Source of the DNA: Tetraselmis striata
Taxonomy: Eukaryota > Chlorophyta > Chlorodendrophyceae > Chlorodendrales > Chlorodendraceae
Direction: 5' to 3'
Assembly (NCBI GenBank): GCA_006384855.1
Contig: VCJN01003151.1
Location: 1 to 64,000 of the forward strand
DNA length: 64,000 nucleotides
Position numbers and translations under genes: made by a program. The notes below the pieces were generated by a model. It saw nothing but the letters and a program-made list of their open reading frames with translations, did no database searches and was not told the DNA's origin. Below are positions 45,501 to 56,841 of this stretch, piece after piece. Position 1 is the stretch's first letter, and every line of letters starts with the position of its first letter.

Positions 45501-48500
45501 CTGCAGCTCTTGCTTGGTGGCAGCCGACTCTGCTGTCAGGGAGCTCACACGCTCCAGCCACAGCGTGCCCTTCTGCTTCTGAGCCGCCACCTCCGCCTTT
45601 AGTGCTGCCACCTCTGTCTGGCTGGCCTTGGCCTTGCTAAACGCGGATGCCTTGGCGGCTTCCATGCTAGCCAGCTCGGCTGCGGCGGTCTCCAGCTTCG
45701 CCCGGGAGGCGGCCGCCTCCGCTTCCGCCTCAGCCCTGGTGGCCTTCAGCTTCTGCTTGACCTCTGCGGACTCAGCATTCAGCCCACTGACCAGGTGCAG
45801 CCACAGCCCCGCCTTCTCCCGCTGCAGCGCCACCTCGCGCGTTAGGGCGGCCACCTCCTCCTCGCTGCGCTTGACTGCCTGCAGCGCAGACTTGTGGGCT
45901 GCCTCCAGCCGCCCAGACTCAGCTGCCGCAGCCTGCAGCTTCTCTTGGGCCGCCTTGGCCTCCAGCTTTGCCGCCGCCTGGGCATCGGCCAGCTCCTGCC
46001 TTGCGGCTGCTGACTCGGTCGAAAGCCAACGGACCTGCACCGGGCCAGAGGAGCGAATGGACGTTCAGCAGACAATTCGTGGCACGGTGGGATCCAACAC
46101 TGTGGCCATCGCAGGGCAGCTGGTACCTGTCTCCATGAATGCAAGGCGGAAGCATATGTGGATTCGACGGCAGTGAACCGAAAGCGCCGCGAGCAGGAAG
46201 GGCAAGCATGCAGCCGGAGCTTATTAAGCACACTCTACAAAACCTGAACAAGCAATAGCCTATCCCTGATATCACATGTGCCCAAGAACGGACAAAACTT
46301 TGCAGTCTGTGGCACCATCCAATTGGCGGCGTGACCCTAGTAGCCAGAGCAGCCGCCCTTAAGTATCCCGCTTGTGAGAAGGCCGTCACGGAACATCGTG
46401 CCCCTCATGATCAAGATTTATGAATACGCCATACAGCACCCGCCGCACCTTTTCGATCCAGCGTGACGCCTTGGATTTGTGCTCCGCGACCTCCCCCTTG
46501 AGCGTCACCACCTCAGCCCTCGCCCGTGCCACCTCCCCAGACGCTGCCTCCTTGGCGGCTTGCATCTGCGCCAGCTCAGTAGCCGCCGCTTCCAATTGGG
46601 CCTTGGTCGCGGCAGACTCCGCTTCAGCGGACGCCTGTGCTGCCGCCAGAGCCGCCTTGGACTTCCCAGCCTCGTTGGTGGCGCGGCTCACACGCTCCAG
46701 CCAGATGGCACTCTTAGTGCGCTGGTCGGCGAGCTCCAGCTTCAGGGAAGCCACCGCTGCCTTGGCCACGTCGGCGCCCTGCGCCACAGATGCCTTGGCA
46801 GCCTCTGCAGCCGCCAGCTCCACTGCTGCAGCTTGCAGCCTCTCCTCTGCTGCCTTTCTGTCTGCCTTAGCCTGGGCTTGCGCGTCTGCCAGCTGGCGCT
46901 TAGTCGCCTCAGACTCAGCTGTCATCACGCTGACCTTCTCAACCCAGCGATTGGCTTTCTTCTTCTGCTCATCCAGCGCGCTCTTCAGCGCTGTCACTTC
47001 CCTCTTGGCGTGCTCCACCACCTTCGATGCGCCCTCCTTGGCAGCCTGGGCGGCTGCCACCTCAGCCATTGCAGCCTCCAGCTTGGCCTCGCTGGCCTTG
47101 GCATCCTCCGACGCTCGCTACAATGTTGAGGCAGCAGCAGCACACATACGCAGTGCACGTCAGTTCCACGCACAGCAGCGGCAGCGGGTCGTGCATGCAC
47201 TACAGGAGAGGTGACAAGGGAGCATAGGTAATGGGCAAAGGGGAAAAGGTGGGGAGAGGGAGCAGCACCAGCTGAGCCTGGGCAAGCTCCTTCTTGGCGG
47301 CTGCAGCCTCTGCCGTCAGCGAGCTGACCTTCTCCAGCCAGGCCCCACCCTTGCGGCGCTGCGCGGTCAGCTCCGCTCGCAGGGCGTCCACCTTTGCCTT
47401 GGCCTCCGCCATCGCGCCCGAGGCTGACGCCTTCAGAGCCTTGGTGTCGGCCAGTTCGGCCAGCGCAGCGTCCAGCTTCTTTTTGGTCGCAGCGGCCTCG
47501 TCATCAGCGGCTGCCCTGGTGGCCTCCAGCTCCTGCTGTGCCGTTGCCGCCTGAGCAGTGGCATCGCTGACGCGCTGCACCCACAGCGCTCCCTTCTTAC
47601 GCTGGGATGCGACCTCTTGCCGCAGAGCCGCCACATCGGCCTTCCTTGCTTCTGCCGCAGCCAGTGCTGCAGCCTTCTCCCCTTGAACACGCTCCAGCTC
47701 CGCAGCAGCTGCCTCCAGCCGCCCAGCGCTGCTCTCACCCTCTTTTGCTGCCTCCAGCCGAGCTGCAGCCGCCGCCTTTTTGGCCGCCCCGGCCTCCACA
47801 GTCAGCGCGTTGACGCGCTCGACCCACACGGCGTTCTTCTTCTTATGTTCCATCACCTCGGCGCGAAGGACATCCACCTCAGCCTGCCCACGAGAAATTG
47901 CCTCTGACGCAGAGTCCTTCTCAGCTTCCACCTATCCGCGCACACCATGGCAAACCAATTAGCGTCGCATGCCTGGGATTGGCTGATGGGCAGCTAACAT
48001 GTGCCTGCATTTGTCTACGGCATGGACAGCATGGACATTGGTGCCCTCTGACAATTTGTATGCGTGTGACACAAGTCGCAGCGGCGCCATCAGTGGGGTG
48101 CATTTCAGAAGGAGGAGTTGCGCACGGAAGTGCATGTTGCGTCCCCGTCCTGCGTCCCGTTCTCGCACCTGAACAAGCTGGGTGATGGCAGCCTCCAACT
48201 TCTCCTGGCTGGCCGCTGCCTCAGCCTCAGCCTTCTGGCGCGCCCCGGCCAGCTGCTTCTCCCCAGAGGCTGCAGCAACACTCAGGCTGCTCGCACGCTC
48301 CTGCCAGCCGCGGGCCTTCTCCCTCAGGTCAGCGATATCCGCGTTGAGAGTGTCAATCTGCGGGCAGAAGACACGGTGTCACGCTGCTAGCAATTCAAGA
48401 ACACGGCCTGAACCGTCTTAAGCACAAAAAAATCACTCTATGCAAGTGTGTGCGGGAGTGTATACGAGACAGGCATTCAGGTAGGCAGGGTAGAAGATAG

Positions 48501-51500
48501 AAGCGCAACGTCCAATTTGCCGATGTAACACCGCACCTGCCGCTGGATGCTGCCTTCCGCCCGGTTGTCCGCGCTGCGAGCTGATTCAAGGTGAGCCAGC
48601 TTGGCAAGGGCCGCCTCCAGCTGCGCCTGGCTTGCCTCCACTTGCGCAGCGGCCTCCGCTCGCACTGCCCCCAGGCGCTCCTCTGCAGCCGCCGCTTCTG
48701 ACGTCAGCCCCTTGACGCGCAGCACCCAGCGCGCGTTGGCTGCACGCTGCTGCTCCACCTCCGCCCGCAGGGCAGCAATGTCGCCGCCCGGCTGCTGCTG
48801 GGCAGACGCGGAAGATCCGCCGCTCCGGATGGCGGCGTTGGACGCAGGGAGCTGCTCCTCCGATGCCGCTGCCTCCTGGGCGCCCTTGGACGCCTGCCTG
48901 GCCTCCGACAGCGCCGCGCTCAGGGCCTCCACTTCCGCCTGCAGTGTTCCCACCTCGGCAGCGGCCTCCTTGGTGATGGCCTCGAGCTGACCCGCCTCGG
49001 CCATGGCTGCTTCCAGCCGCTGCTGGCTCAAACGCGCCTCTTTTTGGGCTGCCTCTTGCGCCTCGGTGAGGTCTTGCTTCAGGGAGCTTGCCTCTGCTGT
49101 GAGACCATCCAGCCTCTGCCCCCACAACGAGGCCTTCTCATCCGCCGCGGCCATCTCCTGCGTCAGTGCTGACACCTATGTGCAGCGTGGGAAGGGCAGA
49201 AGGGGGGAAGACGGTGGGGGGGGGGGGGGGGGGGGGGGGGGGGTCTACGCTGTCAGCAACTCCCGGGAAACGTTCTATCTATGACTTTCATTCCGATAGA
49301 ATGGCCACAAGCCTATGTATTGAACAGCCAAGACAGTAAATCTACCAAAAAGGTCCCTTGCGAGTAGCCAAATCAGAGAGCAATGCCAAGAAAATAAAAA
49401 GACGTGCAGAGAAAAGGAATTTACTCAGTTGCTAAGCGCCGTGGCTTCTGGCTATCCTCACATGAAAGTCACTCGCCAGCACATTAGATCAACACGCCGA
49501 GACCAACTGGCAGACAGAGACTCCTATCGAGCATGGGATGCAACCCACCCACCTGAACACGCATGCGGTTGGCTGCCTGGCTCGCGCCCATCCGTGCACC
49601 TTCCAGCCGGCGCAGCTCTGACATGGCGCCTTCCAGCCGCTGCCTGGACGCCCGGGCCTCTGAGGCAGCCGTGGTTGCTGCCTCGTTGAGGTCCTCCCAC
49701 AGCGAGGCAGCTTCGGCCGTCACCTCAGCCACCCGGGCTCCCAGCATGCCGCTCTTCTCTTGCTGCTCCACCACCAGCTCGGTCAGCGACACCACCTCCG
49801 CCCGAACTCCCTCTAGCGCCTGCAGACCCGCTAGCCGGCGATCCTCTGCAGCAGATATCTCCGCCACTGCCGCCTCCAGCTTGCTCTGGACTTGGCGGGC
49901 CTTGTCCTGGCTGGCTGTAGCCAGTTGCTGCGCAGGTGTCTGGGCTGTCTCCGTATCCTCCTCCGCCAGGCTCTGCCCGGCATCTTGCCCTACACCCTTG
50001 TCATCAGCCTGTGGCTGGAGTGTCTTCTGTAGCTGCGACAGCAGACATGTTGACACACACCATCAATCCGCATGCTCTGTCACGTATACTTACCCCCCCC
50101 CCCTTTAACACCCAAAGCAGATAACATCGCGCACTAGCAGAAAGATACATGAGCCTCTGGCAGTGCGATTGGGGCAAGGACGCATTTCTCACCAATGTAT
50201 CTGGTACACCCTGCGGCGGCCCAACCAGGTTGCCCAGGTGCATGGACACCTTGGCCTGCAGCTCCTGCTTCAGGCGCGCCGCCTCAGCAGTCAGCTGGCT
50301 GACCTTGGCCACCCAGAGGTTGCCCTTGGCGCGCTGCGAGGCCACCTCCCCTTGCAGCGCAGCCACCTCGCGCTGAGTGCGGCGCAGAGTGTCGCTGATG
50401 GCCGCCTTCTCTGCCTCCACGCGGGCCAGCTGCTCAAGTGCGCGGCGCAGCTTGTCCTGCGTCACGCGCGCCTCCTCCTGGAACGTGCTCCGTGTCTGCG
50501 TCAGCAGCTCCTGGGCTGACCGTGCCTGCTCCGTTAGGCTACTGACATGCCTGTGGGGAAGCGGGTCCAGGAAGGGTAGCTTCAGCCAAAAGGGTAAGTA
50601 CAGGTGAGCAAAAGACCCGGCAGAGGACTGGCCGGTGGCAACCCCTGTCTCGTCCAAGGCATATGAGACAAACACCGCACACTCGGATAGACACAGAACT
50701 AAACTGCCTCTTTGCGTTATCGTTTCACCTGCCAGCTTTAAGGAGATGCATGCCGCCAGCAATGGGTCAAGTGTGTCGTTAAAGCCTGCATCATTCCTCT
50801 GCCTCATTCCACACCCCCCCCCCCCCCCCCCCCTCCCGAGCGACCCCTTGATGTGGCTGCTCGGCGGCACACACCTCAGCCACAGGGCGCTCTTGGCCTT
50901 GTGTTCCTTGACTTCTTGTTCCATGGTGACAAGTTCAACACGCAGGCGGTCTGCAGCCGCGCATGCGGACATTTTGGACGCCTCCATGCGCGCCAAGTCC
51001 GCCTTGGCAGCATCAATGCGCTCTTGCTGCGACCGTGCCTGTGCGGCCGTCGCCGCCTCGGCGTCCGCCAGCTGCCGCTTCATCGCCGATAGTGTGGAGG
51101 ACGATGCGCTCATGCGCTGTAACCACACGTTGCTCTTCTTCTTCTGCTCGGCAACCTCTGCTCGCAGCGCTGCTACGCCTGCCGCAGCGCGCTCCGCTGC
51201 CCGGGTAGCGCCTTCCTTGGCAGACTGCATGCGGGCAAGCTCAGCCCCTCTAGAGGCCAGCTGCGCCTCGTTCTTGGCCGCTTCAGCCCGAGCTGCCGTT
51301 TGCGCCTCGCTCAGCGCCTCTTTGGCAGACGCCGCCTCGGTGGTCAGTTGGCTCACACGGGACACCCACACGCTGCTCTTCTTTTTCTGCTCTGCTACCT
51401 CCGCCTTCAGTGTCGCCACCTCCGCCTTGGCAGCCTGCCCAATCACATTCAGAAATGCCCCAAGCAGGTCAGATGCAAATTGGAGTCAAGCAATAGCACA

Positions 51501-54254
51501 AACTCAAACTATACAGCCCGCAATTTCCCCACCCAGTTTAAAGAAAGGCGAAGCATACACAAGCGAGCCGCTACCGGACCCGCTCAATGTTAGGCCAACC
51601 AGACCCGGCCAACAAATACCGCCATGTTCATGACAAATTTACGCTTGTGTTGATGGGTACACGCACACAGCGCGAAGGATGAGACACTCCATGCTCTACA
51701 TTGGAACAACTCAGTTGAATGCCACAGCCTAAACAAGCGGGACTTGCACACATCTGCCACACAAGTTTCAGTGGGGCAGGGGCCCTCCAGAGACGTGCCT
51801 TCACTGCCTGCGACGCGGACGCATTGGCGCCCTCCACGCTCGCCAGCTTGGCGGTGGCTGCGTCCAGTCGCGCCTGCGCCGCCGCCGCCTCCTCCTCAGC
51901 TGCGCCGTGGGCCTCGGAGAGGTCATGCTTCAGGGCGTCTGCCTGGGCGCTCAGCTCCCCAACACGCGCCACCCAGGCAGCTTCCCGCTCTCGTTGCTCA
52001 GCAACCTGCGCCCGCAGCGCTTCAACGTCTGCCTCGGCGGCTGCTGCCTTGCGGATGGCGGACACCTCAGAGAAGGACGGCTCTTCTGCGGTGGAACGTG
52101 TCTCCCAAGGGCGTGACATCGCTGCTGTGGGGTGGAGTGTACACCTCTTGCTGCGGCGCTGACCCAGATGGCGCCTTCTCTGTAGTGTTTGCCATCCCTG
52201 CCCCAGCAGCCTCCACCCTGGCCAGCTCAGCGGTAGCAGCGTCCAGCTGCCACACACACACACACACACACACACACGCCACAGGTGTCTGTCAGCAGCC
52301 GCGGGTGTTCTAGGGGAGGTACGGCAACACTGACAATCCCCTGACAGGGTGAGTGAGAAGCGACAACCATCGCCACCAGCAGCACAGGGTCCCTCCCCAC
52401 CTGTGCGGTGCGCTCCGCGAGGCTGCGGTTGAGCTGCTGGATGGCTGCGTCCATGGTCACCACCTTCCCGGCTGCCTCAGACAGCGCCAACCCCGTCTCG
52501 GCCACAACGCCGTCCATTGCCGCGGCCGCCTCTGCTTCTGCCTGTAACTGGAGGGCTGTTACCTCTGCACGCATGGCGTCTGCCTCTGCTGAGCCTGACA
52601 GCCCTGCCGACTCAAGGCTCGCCAGCTTGGCAGACGCAGCTAGCAGCTTGGCTTGCGTGTCCGTACCAGTGGGCGCTTTGGCACGGGGCAGCAAGCTGGC
52701 CCGGAGGGTGGCCAGCTCTGCGAGGGCCGCATCCACCTGCGTGGAGGAGCGGCCAGCCATGAGCACTAAACACAGACATGCGCCCACCACACATTATCAT
52801 GCACCTTGCAGCAGCCGCCCGCTCACCTCGGCCGAACGCTCTGTTAGGCTGCGATTCAGCTGAGCAATGCGCTGCTCTAGCGCTGCCATCTTGGTACCAG
52901 CCTGCACCAGGGCGGCCTCCGGGCCAGTGGCTGTCGCGGCCACCCGAAGTGCCTCTATCGTAGACACTTTCTTAAGCTCTAAGCTTGCATTATCCAGCTG
53001 GGGCGTTTTGCAACCGGAACGGGGACGCAATGGGGTCGGCAGGGAAAAGGGGAGGGGGCATAGAAGTGAGTCACTAGACATGGTCAGTGAAGGGAAGGGG
53101 GTGATTGTTGCAGGGACGCCATGCAAGGCCAGCCCACCTGCGTGGTGCGCTCTGTGAGGTCCTTGCGCAGCTGCGAGATGGTGCCCTCCAGCGAGCGCAC
53201 CGTTGCCGCGGAATCCCGCGCCTCGGCAGCCCGCTGCTGCTGTGCCTCGGCAATCTGCGCTCGCAGCTGCCGAATGACCTCCTCACCGGAGGTTGCCCGC
53301 GGATTGTAGCCCCTTACTCCCTGCTGGATGGTGTGCGCTGCCAGTTGCGTCTCCATAGGCCCAGTGTTTAGCCAGAGCGCATCTCCCTGCAGCACGGCGC
53401 TAGACAAGTCAGAATCTGCTGCGCCTGGTGGCCTAGCCCATTGATCCTGCCCCTCTCACCCTTACCCTCTTCTCCGCATGGTAATGCCCTTAAAGACTGG
53501 TAAAGTTTGACTGCGCTCTGCCCTGCCGAGTACACTCCCTCTCCTCACAGCAGCCCATCGGCAGTAGCCAGCAGCAGTGCCGGCCTCACCAAGTCGAGAC
53601 GGGTTGTATGGTGCGCACCTGAGCGGCGGATAGCGCCGTGTATGCCAAAAGGAGGCCCGGAGCGTAGTCACCAGCGATCAGTCGTTCCGCGAAAGCGGCT
53701 TGCTTCGGATCTACAGACGGCGGACCTGGCGATGCGCCGGCCGCGGCGGCAGTCGCAGCGCTGCCCCGCGGCGACGGCGCACCGGGACGTGGCGAGGGTA
53801 TCCCGCTGCTGCGGGTCCTCGAGGAAGGCGGGGAGCGCGACCAGCGAGAGTCCGCGGCCGCCCGCGCCGCGAGGCGCCGAGTGGAGCTGCGGTAGCCGGG
53901 CCGGCCGAGACTGCCCCAGCCCCGGCCCCCGCTCGCCACGCTGCTGAGTGACTGCCAGCCCGCCTCGCTACCAGCGTGGCTGCGTCGGCGCTTGGGCTGC
54001 GCCCGGCAAGCGGCGGGCACCCCGACCCGCCCAGCGGCTTGTTGGAGCGGGCCGGCGGAGGTGGAGGAGGGTGGCGCTGCAACCCACGCCGCCAGGCGGC
54101 GCGAGTACCAGCGCTGCGCCGGCCGGCCCGCCGGCCGGCTGTATGTCAGGCCGCCACCGACGTGAAGCCGTAGCGGCCGAGAGTTTCCGACCAGGGCGCA
54201 CACTGCTGGGCGCCCAGCGCCGCCGCGCAGCGCCGCGCCGGTGGGCGCCACCAT
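27563..54254 (-). CDS. Giant coiled-coil protein of about 7,350 residues built from 81-residue modules (17 exons)
   Basis: I do not recognise this as a named family. Exons by eye: 54254-53619, 53386-53138, 52997-52827, 52736-52401, 52246-51805 (internal frame change), 51434-50875, 50550-50250, 50032-49553, 49175-48537, 48357-48169, 47931-47269, 47117-46449, 46034-45111, 44738-31179, 31015-30689, 29740-29027 and 28795-27563 (TGA). Nearly all junctions are phase 0, and the module pattern runs through them. The N-terminal 210 residues are Arg/Ser/Ala-rich and could be a plastid or mitochondrial presequence. Then about 60 copies of an Ala/Glu/Lys coiled-coil module follow, each with W-L-x-R-V-S-x-L-T and A-E-L-A-x-M-E-A. 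After the modules come a Gly-rich linker, one hydrophobic segment and more coiled coil. The C-terminus is basic. A scaffold or tether is likely by composition, but its location is unknown. It could be two genes if the 29.7-30.7 kb intron is wrong. Confidence 0.8.
28885..28992. repeat. C24 and interrupted G29 runs facing each other inside one intron
   Basis: The C run 28,885-28,908 and the G run 28,963-28,992 (one A at 28,977) lie 54 bp apart in the intron between exons 16 and 17. They are complementary and could pair in DNA or pre-mRNA. Confidence 0.9.
29741..30688 (-). other. 948-bp AT-richer intron between exons 15 and 16 of the giant gene
   Basis: It separates Q-L-V-A-Q (exon 15 end, GTGCGC donor) from A-N-L-A-C-E (exon 16, acceptor GCTGAACAG). 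Base composition from 29,870 to 30,640 is clearly more AT-rich than the other introns, with no coding signal. It may hold an old insertion, or be the spacer between two genes. Confidence 0.5.
31805..31866 (-). other. Hydrophobic segment, possible membrane anchor, in the giant protein
   Basis: Encodes G-G-A-E-L-L-L-L-L-A-G-T-G-A-A-Y-T-M-F, about 19-21 mostly nonpolar residues, flanked on the C-terminal side by K-A-G-L-R-A-A-K-R. It directly follows a long Gly-rich linker and is the only such stretch I saw in the protein. Confidence 0.55.
31877..31985 (-). other. Gly/Ser low-complexity linker
   Basis: More than 30 glycines with a few Ser and Ala between the helical part and the hydrophobic segment, encoded by GGN repeats (GCC/CC on the plus strand). 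Confidence 0.85.
34440..40070 (-). repeat. Tandem array of about 24 coding units of 243 bp (81 residues)
   Basis: Unit spacing is exactly 243 bp over more than 5 kb, and adjacent units are almost identical in DNA, not only in protein. Each unit reads A-A-R-W-L-E-R-V-S-A-L-T, then T-E-S-S-A-S-K-A-E-V, then A-Q-E-R-L-E-A-A-M-A-E-L, then A-E-Q-R-R-G-E. Eighty-one residues equal 11 heptads plus 4, so each unit adds one coiled-coil stutter. The outer units are more diverged. The near identity implies recent expansion or gene conversion, and the true copy number may differ from that in this assembly. Confidence 0.95.
36055..39456 (-). repeat. Higher-order repeat: 7-unit block (1,701 bp) duplicated in tandem
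   Basis: Units at 36,055-37,755 follow the order A B C D E A B by their diagnostic substitutions, and 37,756-39,456 repeats A B C D E A' B. Markers: the C unit with GCATCAGCGTGCGCC and TCCACCTTGCTGG at 36,541 and 38,242; the D unit with CCTTGTTGGTCGC near 36,940 and 38,641; the E unit with GATTGTCTGGC near 37,198 and 38,899. All are offset by 1,701 bp. A' at 38,971 differs from A at one base that I noticed. Confidence 0.85.
41220..42700 (-). repeat. Three 486-bp (162-residue) two-module repeats in the same exon
   Basis: Pairs of modules, one with W-L-Q-R-V-S-A-L-T-D-E and one with W-V-T-R-L-S-G, recur at 486-bp spacing (markers near 41,263, 41,749 and 42,235). They are more diverged than the 243-bp array, so they are an older or less homogenised expansion with a dimer as its unit. 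Confidence 0.85.
49216..49243. repeat. 28-G run in an intron of the giant gene
   Basis: Lies in the intron 49,176-49,552, about 40 bp upstream (in transcript sense) of the acceptor CACATAG. Confidence 0.9.
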
Positions 54255-55068
54255 CGCGGTCCTCTGCCTTAGCCCGCACGCCCGTGGCGGGTTGCTCTGC
54301 CAATACTGCGAGCAAGGGCGCTGCGAGCTTAATCAAGGGTGCCAGCGTCCCGCTACAACCCTTAAGCTGACGCTCCCCCAAGACGTCTCTGTGGAGATAC
54401 AGGCATGAGACTCAAGAGGGTCGTTCGTCAAAGTCGAATCCCGAGCGGACCTTACTCGCTCGGAAGGCCGCTATCAGAATTCAAACGGACCGCCCACGCT
54501 CCCGGGGGTCAGGGGGAGGAGCGGGCGCCACTATGGAGGTACAGTACTGCCCCGGCACGCAGCAGCATACAGCAGCAGCAGCAGGCGGCGACGACCGATG
54601 CTTGACGGCCGCGCGAGACTACCTGTATACGCGATATACGACGACTCGATACCCTGTTGTAATCGCCTATAGGCTGTTACTACCGTATATACTAAACCCT
54701 AAACCTGTAGTAGTCGCTATACTACACGAGTACACGCAGTCGCCTCTTGCGGGATGCCGGCCGGTTTATAAACCCTAAATCCTTTGGTACTACTACAGGG
54801 TGTTTGTAGTTTAATACCGGTACCCTCACCTGTAGTAGCAGACGATGACTCGGGACTGCTACTGGCGGCCGTCTTGCAATTCACACTGTACCTGTACCGT
54901 ACCTGTATCTCATAGTTATACTTTTTGGTTACAGGGAGAGCGTCAAGAGAATCCACGCAAAGTACTGGGGAAGGAAAAAGCAATGTGTCTCATGGTCATT
55001 ATTAGCTAGTGACGTTACGTAATGCTGCTTACATCATACGAGGTACGAGGTTTGCGAGTAGTATGCAT
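54255..55068. other. Intergenic upstream of the giant gene, with telomere-like words
   Basis: Contains CTAAACCCTAAACC near 54,693 and AAACCCTAAATCC near 54,767, both plant-type telomere words. A further AT-rich stretch follows. The promoter of the minus-strand giant gene should lie here, but no element stands out. Confidence 0.5.
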
Positions 55069-55183
55069 TAGTTACATGAGCTAGCTGCAAAGGGCGATGA
55101 GGAAACCACCCGAATAGCCAATAGGAAACATCCACTACTGCAGTTGCGCGGTGGAAGCAGCACCAGAAGAGGGTGCGGAATGC
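55069..55183 (+). repeat. Dispersed repeat family R115, copy d
   Basis: Runs from TTACATGAGCTAGCTGCA through CCACCCGAATAGCCAATAGG to AGAGGGTGCGGAATG. It is the closest match to copy b. Confidence 0.85.
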
Positions 55184-56193
55184 ATCATCATGATGCTGAT
55201 ATATGATGCAGCAACAACGCGCGCGCCGCACATCAGCAAGCAAGCGGGTGCCGGTACAGGTACTTAGACGTCGTATCAGCAGCAGCGCAGCGCGGAAGCC
55301 GTTACCGGTACGGGTACGGGTACGGGTAGAGGCTAATACCCTGTAGGTTACTAGATTTACAGATAATATTTTTGTTTTTCAGTAGTAGTCATCGGATAAG
55401 AAGATAGCCCCGCGCGCAATCGTCGTCAGATGGCGGAGTGTCACGGTGGCAATACTTTTTAGGGCATTTTTGGCTCTAAATTGGATCGCGATAAGGATGT
55501 AATTTTTAAAGGATTCGTAAAATGTGGATTTCAAAATTCAAGCGATTGATTTTTATTTTTATTTGTTTTTTCGCCCCGGGGAGAAGCGATTGATGGCGGC
55601 GCATTGGAGGCGGGCCCGCCACGCGAGGCCGCAATGCGCAATAATCAGCCACGACAGGTACCATATCCCGCCGTCATAATGGAGTGGCCCGGGTTCGTGT
55701 GCTGGGGAGTGGAGCGTCCCTACTGCGTGGAGCGGCGGCTGGCGGCTGGCGATGCCTGGTCGGTGGTTGCTATGGCGGTTCCCGCCTCTGGTGGCCCGTA
55801 GCTGGATTTTCTTCTGGATTTCTGATGTATGGATTTCTGGAATTTTGCATCTAGCACATGTAATCACATCCCGCCGTCATATCGTCAGCGCGGTAACATT
55901 GCCGGGGAGGGGGGGTAGTCGCTCCTGCTGCGGCTGTGTCGTGACAAGTCGCGGCGGCGCAACCTACCCTGAACGTGGCTAGATACAGATGGGATGATAA
56001 AGTCGTAGACTTTGCTGTCGAGCGCTACGGTGGGGTCCTGTTGGCCGAGCGAGAGGTAGGAGCTGATGACGCGCGGTGATGCGGTTCGCGTCTCTCACGC
56101 CGCCGACCCCAAATCCGACGTGGCACGTGCCAGTCTGGGCGTTGCAGGTGACGCCGGCGGATGAGGCGGGCTGCACGAAAACCGAGATCAACA

Positions 56194-56240
<47 letters not shown>

Positions 56241-56841
56241 ACACACACACCTTCACAGGTGCCAGGAAGCGCTTGAGAAGTTTTTCCAGAAAGCACCGCT
56301 GCGGTGGATATGGGAAAGGCACGTTGGTGCGTCTGCGGAGAGCGCGACTCGCAGCAGGTGTCGGAACATCAACTTGGCGTGTTCCGGAGGTTATTTAATC
56401 GCGGTATTAGGGGAGCCGCACCTTTAGCGCTGCTGTGATGCGGTATAGGTTTGTATAGACAGCTGGCCGCAGTACAAACTATTAGTTCGTTCAGCATGCC
56501 ATTTCTTGTGTCAGAGCGGGCTACGGTGCGCTGAGGGCGCCGGGCAGCAGGCGCACCAGATAGGAAGGAACGCAACAGGCCGACGACTCTTGTTCCTTCA
56601 CAATAGAACCCGCCCGGCGTCCAATGCGAGAACGATTATTGTAGTGAGCTGGTGCCGGGCCCGCGGGTGAACCACAACTGCACGATGGCGGGCAGATGAT
56701 GGCTGACCGTCGTCGTATTCCAATACTAGTCTGCTGCCACACCGGGCTGCGATATACCGGCGAATAGGCGACACACATACGAATATGCCTACGGGTTATA
56801 ATTCTGGTACAAATCATTTACATGAGCTAGCAGCAGAGGCG
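55184..56841. other. Intergenic with simple repeats
   Basis: No gene supported. It contains GGTACG-type tandem words near 55,300-55,330, a C31 plus (AC)n tract at 56,196-56,250, and a TTACATGAGCTAGCAGCA motif at about 56,818-56,835 just before the fold-back element. Confidence 0.5.

Noticed and set aside
52120..52145. A 20-bp intron (GTGTACAC to CCCCACAG) in exon 5 of the giant gene
   Set aside because: Its length does not lead into the downstream coding frame, and such tiny introns are not seen elsewhere in the window.
54690..54785. CCCTAAA words as a sign of a chromosome end
   Set aside because: Only single or double words occur, with unique sequence on both sides; at most an interstitial trace.
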